Positions 60,043 to 64,000 of a stretch of 64,000 nucleotides of DNA are shown here, in pieces. Position numbers and translations under genes: made by a program. The notes below the pieces were generated by a model. It worked only from the letters and a program-made list of their open reading frames with translations. It was not told where the DNA came from and did no database searches. The stretch spans positions 1 to 64,000 of the forward strand of contig CAYNND010000002.1 of assembly GCA_964398775.1 (NCBI GenBank). The letters are read 5' to 3'. How positions within the stretch are numbered: position 1 is the first letter of the stretch; each line of letters begins with the position of its first letter. This DNA is from CAYNND01 sp964398775. Its GTDB lineage: Bacteria; Patescibacteriota; Minisyncoccia; Phycocordibacterales; UBA2100.

Positions 60043-60939
60043 CTATGTTATCGACGCGAGCGCTGTCACTGCGCGAGTAATAACAGGGATAAGATCATCG
60101 TAAAACTTCAACGCTCCAATTTCAGCAAGTCGAAACCATCGTGCATCATCAAGCCCTCCACCCTGCTTCAGTTTAATATCGTGAAATGGTGCCTCAACGA
60201 GGAAATACGTGGCTTTGCGACGACGGCGTCCAGCACCTGGTTCATGTGCTATATATTCATTTTCACCAAGTGGCTCTCGTATCTCACCAACAAGCCCTAT
60301 CTCTTCTTCTACTTTACGGAGTGCACCAGCTTCAACAGCTTCGCCATCATTGAGCTTTCCTTTGGAAAGTGTCCAGTACCCGAAGACGTCGTGCACGAGC
60401 GCAACAAAAAGCTCATGCTCTTTGTGCCCCTTTGCATAGACTACAGCTCCGACAAGCTCTTCCGTTGGCAATTCTTTTTCATCTGCGGTACGCTTCCCTC
60501 CTTCTGCTTTCTGTGGTTCACCAATATCTCGATACACAGCACCAAGTACGCCGTTTACAAAGCGACCACTTGATTCACCACCAAACTCTTTACCAAGTTC
60601 AATTGCTTCATTTATAGCAACTTTTGGTGGCACATCATTTCTATCACCAAAAAGAAGCTCGCAGAGACCAAGACGCAATACATTTCTATCTATAACAGCA
60701 ATCTTTTCAATCGGCCACTCAGGTGCAGCCTTAATGATGATCGCATCAATCTCAGTTCGCTTTGCAACAATAGTCTTTATGAGTTGCTCCATGTAGCCAC
60801 GGTGTGGTGAATTTGGAGAATACTCATCAAGAGTGGTGTGCAGTATAGGAAGTGGATCACCCTCAAAACCTTGCGAGTCGTATTCAAAAAGCGCCTGTAG
60901 CACTATCGTACGCGCGAAATGTCTCGTGCGCATTGTCAT
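60043..60939 (-). CDS. nusB: NusB antitermination protein fused to a NUDIX domain
   Basis: About 298 aa. The first about 145 residues are NusB (RTRHFARTIVLQALFEYDSQ, IAVIDRNVLRLGLCELLF, VAINEAIELGKEFGGE, FVNGVLGAVYRDI), which acts in rRNA antitermination. After a charged linker comes a NUDIX domain (about 165-298). Its box reads GKLNDGEAVEAGALRKVEEEIGL: the first Glu of REUxEE is Lys, which could lower or abolish catalysis. ATGs at 60939 and 60933 and a GTG at 60945 are all possible starts. It follows rpmF directly. Confidence 0.9.
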   Translation of the reverse strand: MTMRTRHFARTIVLQALFEYDSQGFEGDPLPILHTTLDEYSPNSPHRGYMEQLIKTIVAKRTEIDAIIIKAAPEWPIEKIAVIDRNVLRLGLCELLFGDRNDVPPKVAINEAIELGKEFGGESSGRFVNGVLGAVYRDIGEPQKAEGGKRTADEKELPTEELVGAVVYAKGHKEHELFVALVHDVFGYWTLSKGKLNDGEAVEAGALRKVEEEIGLVGEIREPLGENEYIAHEPGAGRRRRKATYFLVEAPFHDIKLKQGGGLDDARWFRLAEIGALKFYDDLIPVITRAVTALASIT

Positions 60940-60945
60940 GACCAC

Positions 60946-61203
60946 TTATTCAGCTTTCTTTGAAGCTGCCTTCTTCTTTGCCTTTGGAGCTGCCTTTTTT
61001 GCAGGAGCTGCTTTCGCAGTTGCTGCCTTTGCTGGCTTACCAAGTACACGACCTCGGTACATATAGACACCGTTCACGAGATATGCTCGGTGACGGAGAT
61101 GTACTACACCCTCGGGCGATGTCGAAAGACGTGGACCCTTGAGGGCGTGGTGACTTCGACGATTATTTCTATGTGAGCGCGTTGCGCGCATTCGTACTAC
61201 CAT
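60946..61203 (-). CDS. rpmF: Ribosomal protein bL32 with Ala/Lys-rich tail
   Basis: 85 aa. The core TRSHRNNRRSHHALKGPRLS and GVYMYRGRVL fits bL32. The four zinc-binding cysteines of many bL32 proteins are absent (zinc-independent form). The last about 30 residues are an Ala/Lys repeat-like tail (KAATAKAAPAKKAAPKAKKK) not found in the normal protein. A TATACT box 8 nt before the ATG fixes the start; an ATG four codons further in (MRATRSH) is an alternative. Confidence 0.88.
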   Translation of the reverse strand: MVVRMRATRSHRNNRRSHHALKGPRLSTSPEGVVHLRHRAYLVNGVYMYRGRVLGKPAKAATAKAAPAKKAAPKAKKKAASKKAE

Positions 61204-61211
61204 GAAGGAGG

Positions 61212-61217
61212 AGTATA
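61212..61217 (-). promoter_or_regulatory. -10 box (TATACT) of rpmF
   Basis: TATACT on the minus strand, ending 8 nt before the ATG at 61203; probably drives rpmF-nusB-rnc. Confidence 0.55.
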
Positions 61218-61228
61218 CTTATTTTTTG

Positions 61229-62497
61229 TCATTTGGCAACTATTTCTCCCTGCAAGGTATGTATATATACGTCAGGCGCTTGGGCACCAGCACCGTATGA
61301 TACAACTAGTGTATACTCATTTTTAAAAGGATTTGGTCCCACATTACTGTCTCGTGTGAGTCGTGGCAGTACAGTCACATCTTTTGTTTGCAATGATTGC
61401 TGACTTTTAAGTACCACTCCATCACAGATAACTATATCAGTTCTCAGAAGCGCGACTGTGTTAAAATCTTTTACTCCCCGAAGCTCTTCGTTTGTTAAAG
61501 GAATCTCAAAATAAAATTGAGTTGCTGGTTTGCCCATATGTAAGACGATCGCCTTTGTATGGTTTTTTCTTGCAAGGATCGGCTGCTCTTGCGCTGGTGT
61601 TTGTACAAACATTTGATCAGGGGTGCCGTCACCAACGACAACTTCTGATACACCCCTTAATTCAGCGGTTACCGAAAGTGATTTTGGTATATGCAACGCA
61701 TGTGGCGATTTGACGTTTAAGTGTTGAAAGATGGAGGCACCATCTTCTGCAAGACAACCCGCATCGAATGTTTCTGATATTATCAAGTCATAGTCTTCAC
61801 CACGATGATTGCGAGCATCTATATTTATTACTGAAATCTGATCTGAAAGTCCAAGCTTCCTCACAAGCTCCTTTGCAATAACTGCGGCGAATGGATTTAT
61901 CTCTAGACATTCCACATGAACACGCTTATCTGTAAGTGCTGCTGCAATTGCAAGCACCGGAAATGCGCCTGAACCAGCATCACACACATAATAAGTTTTA
62001 CCAGTATTTTGCGGAGGATTTTCAACGATTTTTGAAACAGATTTTGCTACACCATACATATATGCCCTTGTTCGCGGTAGGTCAAATAATACATGCTTGA
62101 GACAACTTACAACATCAATCCCTTGTTCTTTAAAACCCTCCCCTTGCTCACCCAAAGAACCTCGTATTTCACGTAAAGACGCGATGAGCGTACTACTATC
62201 TAGTTGTGACACAAAAAAACGCGCAAGATCTTCTCCTGGTTTTCTCTGCTCATCAACTCGCGCATTAATTACAGACGAGCTTTCATTGCGATGAAATACA
62301 GGAAGCGAACTGGGCAAAGATTTAACAAGTCTAAACATCTCACGCCGAAGGGTACCCCTATCGAGGGGTATTCCCGAAGGTTGATTCAAGCCATATACAT
62401 TTAACTCACGCACAATACCAGAAAGTGCGTGCTCTTGTTCTTCTCGCCTGCGCTCTTCTCTAGACGGGAGAGGTTTATCAAATAAATTGCCTGACAT
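61229..62497 (-). CDS. Class I SAM methyltransferase, PRMT-like
   Basis: 422 aa. A long N-terminal helical region (1 to about 150) precedes a Rossmann domain: CDAGSGAFPVLAIAAAL (motif I), HVECLEINPFAAVIAKE (post I) and DLIISETFDAG (SE-x-x-D-x-G, reminiscent of the PRMT double-E loop). A C-terminal beta-rich part follows, again as in PRMTs. The substrate is not known. The start at 62497 is preferred over an ATG at 62512 because TACACT lies 6 nt upstream of it. Confidence 0.8.
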   Translation of the reverse strand: MSGNLFDKPLPSREERRREEQEHALSGIVRELNVYGLNQPSGIPLDRGTLRREMFRLVKSLPSSLPVFHRNESSSVINARVDEQRKPGEDLARFFVSQLDSSTLIASLREIRGSLGEQGEGFKEQGIDVVSCLKHVLFDLPRTRAYMYGVAKSVSKIVENPPQNTGKTYYVCDAGSGAFPVLAIAAALTDKRVHVECLEINPFAAVIAKELVRKLGLSDQISVINIDARNHRGEDYDLIISETFDAGCLAEDGASIFQHLNVKSPHALHIPKSLSVTAELRGVSEVVVGDGTPDQMFVQTPAQEQPILARKNHTKAIVLHMGKPATQFYFEIPLTNEELRGVKDFNTVALLRTDIVICDGVVLKSQQSLQTKDVTVLPRLTRDSNVGPNPFKNEYTLVVSYGAGAQAPDVYIHTLQGEIVAK

Positions 62498-62501
62498 GCC
62501 T

Positions 62502-63074
62502 CTAGTGTACATCCTTTAAAAAATATTTCCTATGATGTTCAGACGTCCCATGTGTACGAATTGCAGCATAGTGCTTCCTTGTTCCATACCCTTTGTGCAC
62601 GTCAAAACCATATTGAGGATATTTTTTTGATATACGAGTCATATACCTATCACGGGTAACCTTTGCGTAAATTGATGCAAGCGCAATCGCAGGAAAACGC
62701 TCATCCCCTTTTATGTATGACTCTTGTCTCCACTCCTCCCCAACAACAAGTCCACGGTCGAGCTGGACGATACACTCTGCTGGCTTCACGTTGAGCTGCG
62801 CAAGTGCCCGCCGAGCTGCAAGATTTCCAGCTGCAACAATCCCGATGCGATCAATAGTCGCAGCAGAAACAGAAGCGACCGCTGCCCGCAGTTTTTTATG
62901 AGCGCGGATATATAGATACCACTCTCTGCGCAATTGTTCTGATAATTGTTTTGAATCCTTTAATTTTGGAAATGCTTTCCATGTCATATCTTCAGGCATA
63001 CATACAACACCGACCGTGATTGGTCCAGCAAGTGGACCCCTTCCAACCTCATCAATTCCCACAATGTATCGCAT
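62502..63074 (-). CDS. rnhB: Ribonuclease HII
   Basis: 190 aa. Removes RNA from RNA-DNA hybrids and single ribonucleotides from DNA. The active site includes YIVGIDEVGRGPLAGP (D, E of the DEG-type motif), LKDSKQLSE, LDRGLVV and AIALASIYAKVTRDRYM. Normal length. Divergent from dnaE across a GC-rich, hairpin-filled spacer. Confidence 0.96.
   Translation of the reverse strand: MRYIVGIDEVGRGPLAGPITVGVVCMPEDMTWKAFPKLKDSKQLSEQLRREWYLYIRAHKKLRAAVASVSAATIDRIGIVAAGNLAARRALAQLNVKPAECIVQLDRGLVVGEEWRQESYIKGDERFPAIALASIYAKVTRDRYMTRISKKYPQYGFDVHKGYGTRKHYAAIRTHGTSEHHRKYFLKDVH
62504..62509 (-). promoter_or_regulatory. -10 box (TACACT) of the PRMT-like gene
   Basis: TACACT on the minus strand, ending 6 nt before the ATG at 62497 and overlapping the rnhB stop region. 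Confidence 0.4.
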
Positions 63075-63082
63075 GTGTTGAC

Positions 63083-63088
63083 AGTATA
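63083..63088 (-). promoter_or_regulatory. -10 box (TATACT) of rnhB
   Basis: TATACT on the minus strand, ending 8 nt before the ATG at 63074. Confidence 0.55.
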
Positions 63089-63109
63089 CCGATTGAGGAG
63101 TAGAACCAG

Positions 63110-63235
63110 AAGTGGTGCCGCGCTCCCTCCCCGGGGGGAGAGTCGCGTAGCGCGCCCCTCGGCAGGCGCATGACCCCGTTCATGCGCCTGCCGCAGCCTT
63201 TTTCACCCCATAGGGTGATTTTTAATGCATGCACT
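63110..63235. other. GC-rich multi-hairpin spacer between rnhB and dnaE
   Basis: Contains, in order, CTCCCC/GGGGAG (63127-63140), CGCG-TAG-CGCG (about 63144-63154), a perfect 13-bp stem CGGCAGGCGCATG/CATGCGCCTGCCG with an 8-nt loop (63160-63193), and TCACCC-CATA-GGGTGA-TTTTT (63203-63223), which has plus-strand terminator form. No coding gene ends here, so the terminator has no obvious client; a small structured RNA is one explanation. Confidence 0.6.
63203..63223 (+). terminator. Terminator-like hairpin without an obvious upstream gene
   Basis: TCACCC-CATA-GGGTGA followed by TTTTT, in the plus orientation, upstream of the dnaE promoter. Confidence 0.65.
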
Positions 63236-63281
63236 GCTACGCTCCGTTTTCTCCACATTTTTGAATGCATTTGATTCAGGA

Positions 63282-63287
63282 TATACT
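63282..63287 (+). promoter_or_regulatory. -10 box (TATACT) of dnaE
   Basis: TATACT ends 7 nt before the ATG at 63295. Confidence 0.55.
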
Positions 63288-63294
63288 AAGCCCG

Positions 63295-64000
63295 ATGTTC
63301 GCACACTTGCATACACATTCGCACTACTCCCTTCTTGAGGCACTCCCAAAATTGAGCGATCTTATCGACCGCGCAAAAGCAGAAGGTCAAACTGCGCTTG
63401 CTATCACTGACTTTGGAAACATGTACGGCGCGGTAGAGTTTTATAAGGAATGTAAAAAAGCAGGTATAAAACCAATCATCGGCTCAGAACTGTATCTTGC
63501 ACCGCGTGGTCGAAAAGATATGGAACATGGTACTGACTCACCTGTGCAGCGCATTGTATTGCTCGCTGAGAATCTACAAGGATACAAGAATCTGGTGAAG
63601 CTTGTCTCGCGAGCGCACCTCGAAGGTTTCTTTATGAAGCCCCGCGTCGATTACGAGCTACTTGAGGAACTTCACGAAGGACTCATTGCATGCATCCCAA
63701 CACACGGTGGCGTCATCACACAATCAGGCCCTGACACAGAACGCATCACAAAACTAAAAAAGATATTTGGGACTGCGCTGTACTTTGAGTACGCATATCA
63801 CCCAACAGTGCTTCATAACGAAGAAATTTTGCAACGAACCACCGAAGCAGGAACAAAACACGGAATCCCACTTTTTGCATCTCGCGAAGTATACTACCTT
63901 GACTCTGGTGATCGTGTCGCGCGCGAACTTTTGGTAAAAATACAAACAAACACAACCCTTACACAAGAGGATGAAGAAAGTGCGGATGACTTTTCATTCC
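63295..64000 (+). CDS. dnaE: DNA polymerase III alpha subunit, N-terminal part, cut by the window edge
   Basis: 235 residues are visible and the frame is open to the end of the window. The N-terminal PHP domain is clear: MFAHLHTHSHYSLLEAL (HxHxHS-type metal site), AITDFGNMYGAVEFYKEC and KPIIGSELYLAP, then RIVLLAENLQGYKNLVKLVS, all standard for DnaE1-type replicative polymerases. The start follows its -10 box by 7 nt. The polymerase core lies beyond the window. Confidence 0.95.
   Translation, partial: MFAHLHTHSHYSLLEALPKLSDLIDRAKAEGQTALAITDFGNMYGAVEFYKECKKAGIKPIIGSELYLAPRGRKDMEHGTDSPVQRIVLLAENLQGYKNLVKLVSRAHLEGFFMKPRVDYELLEELHEGLIACIPTHGGVITQSGPDTERITKLKKIFGTALYFEYAYHPTVLHNEEILQRTTEAGTKHGIPLFASREVYYLDSGDRVARELLVKIQTNTTLTQEDEESADDFSF

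Noticed and set aside
63052..63270. 72-codon open frame on the minus strand across the rnhB-dnaE spacer
   Set aside because: It overlaps the rnhB start, runs through strong hairpins and has a composition typical of GC-rich non-coding DNA.
1..64000. tRNA, rRNA, tmRNA or CRISPR loci
   Set aside because: I looked for GGTTCGAATC-type T-arms, rRNA motifs and regularly spaced direct repeats by eye and found none; the only tandem repeat is the coding 54-bp one at 34959-35120.
1..64000. Alternative genetic code (UGA as Gly)
   Set aside because: carA and the PAP2 gene end at UGA with the next gene overlapping, and conserved proteins show no in-frame UGA.

Overview
The window looks like a chromosome segment of a small-genome bacterium of the Candidate Phyla Radiation, probably a parcubacterium close to Kaiserbacteria or Nomurabacteria. 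The placement rests on gene style rather than a marker tree: very dense packing, many 3'-overlapping convergent pairs, a NusB-NUDIX fusion, a TrmD-HD fusion, a shortened SMC, a shortened RNase R, a bL32 without zinc cysteines, and large lineage-type secreted Cys/Gln-rich proteins. TGA is used as a stop codon (for example carA and the PAP2 gene), so the code is standard table 11. No rRNA, tRNA, CRISPR, IS element or prophage was seen.

Layout. 1-5.3 kb: class IV aminotransferase (cut by the left edge), VOC protein, secreted Tyr-rich protein, GH18-like protein, a 54-aa membrane peptide, TrhO and an MFS exporter. 5.3-15.4 kb: uppP, PAP2 phosphatase and DedA (lipid-carrier and envelope genes), rRNA methyltransferase-like gene, DUF1993 plus ABC exporter, ung, secreted nuclease, excalibur protein, DUF2853, PH-domain and TVP38 membrane genes, hisS. 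15.4-33.7 kb is a nucleotide-synthesis block: purF and purD divergent, carA-carB, then on the opposite strand pyrB-pyrC-pyrD-pyrE-pyrF-prs followed by a hypothetical gene and a UvrD-type helicase-nuclease. Together carAB, pyrBCDEF and prs encode the whole route to UMP, including PRPP supply. 33.7-38.9 kb: two paralogous large secreted proteins. 38.9-49.6 kb: rpoD, dnaG, a hypothetical gene, rpoC and rpoB. 49.8-53.2 kb: two small MarR-type regulators, trmD-HD, NUDIX, khpA-like and rpsP. 53.3-64 kb: RNase R, amidase, a hypothetical gene, mini-SMC, a GC-richer hypothetical gene, rnc, nusB-NUDIX, rpmF, a PRMT-like methyltransferase, rnhB and the start of dnaE (cut by the right edge).

The strongest signal that gene calling alone would miss is in the promoters. 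For about 26 genes, most of them first in a transcription unit, a -10 box of the TATACT type ends only 5-8 nt before the start codon. That geometry predicts leaderless mRNAs and fixes several start codons (dnaG at a GTG, smc, uvrD-like, GH18, PRMT-like). Three short, GC-richer genes (two MarR-type and one unknown) break the rule: they have Shine-Dalgarno leaders and their own terminators, as if they were independent cassettes. Other points worth attention are a 26-aa peptide with seven cysteines, a hingeless SMC of 738 aa, and a GC-rich multi-hairpin spacer between rnhB and dnaE.
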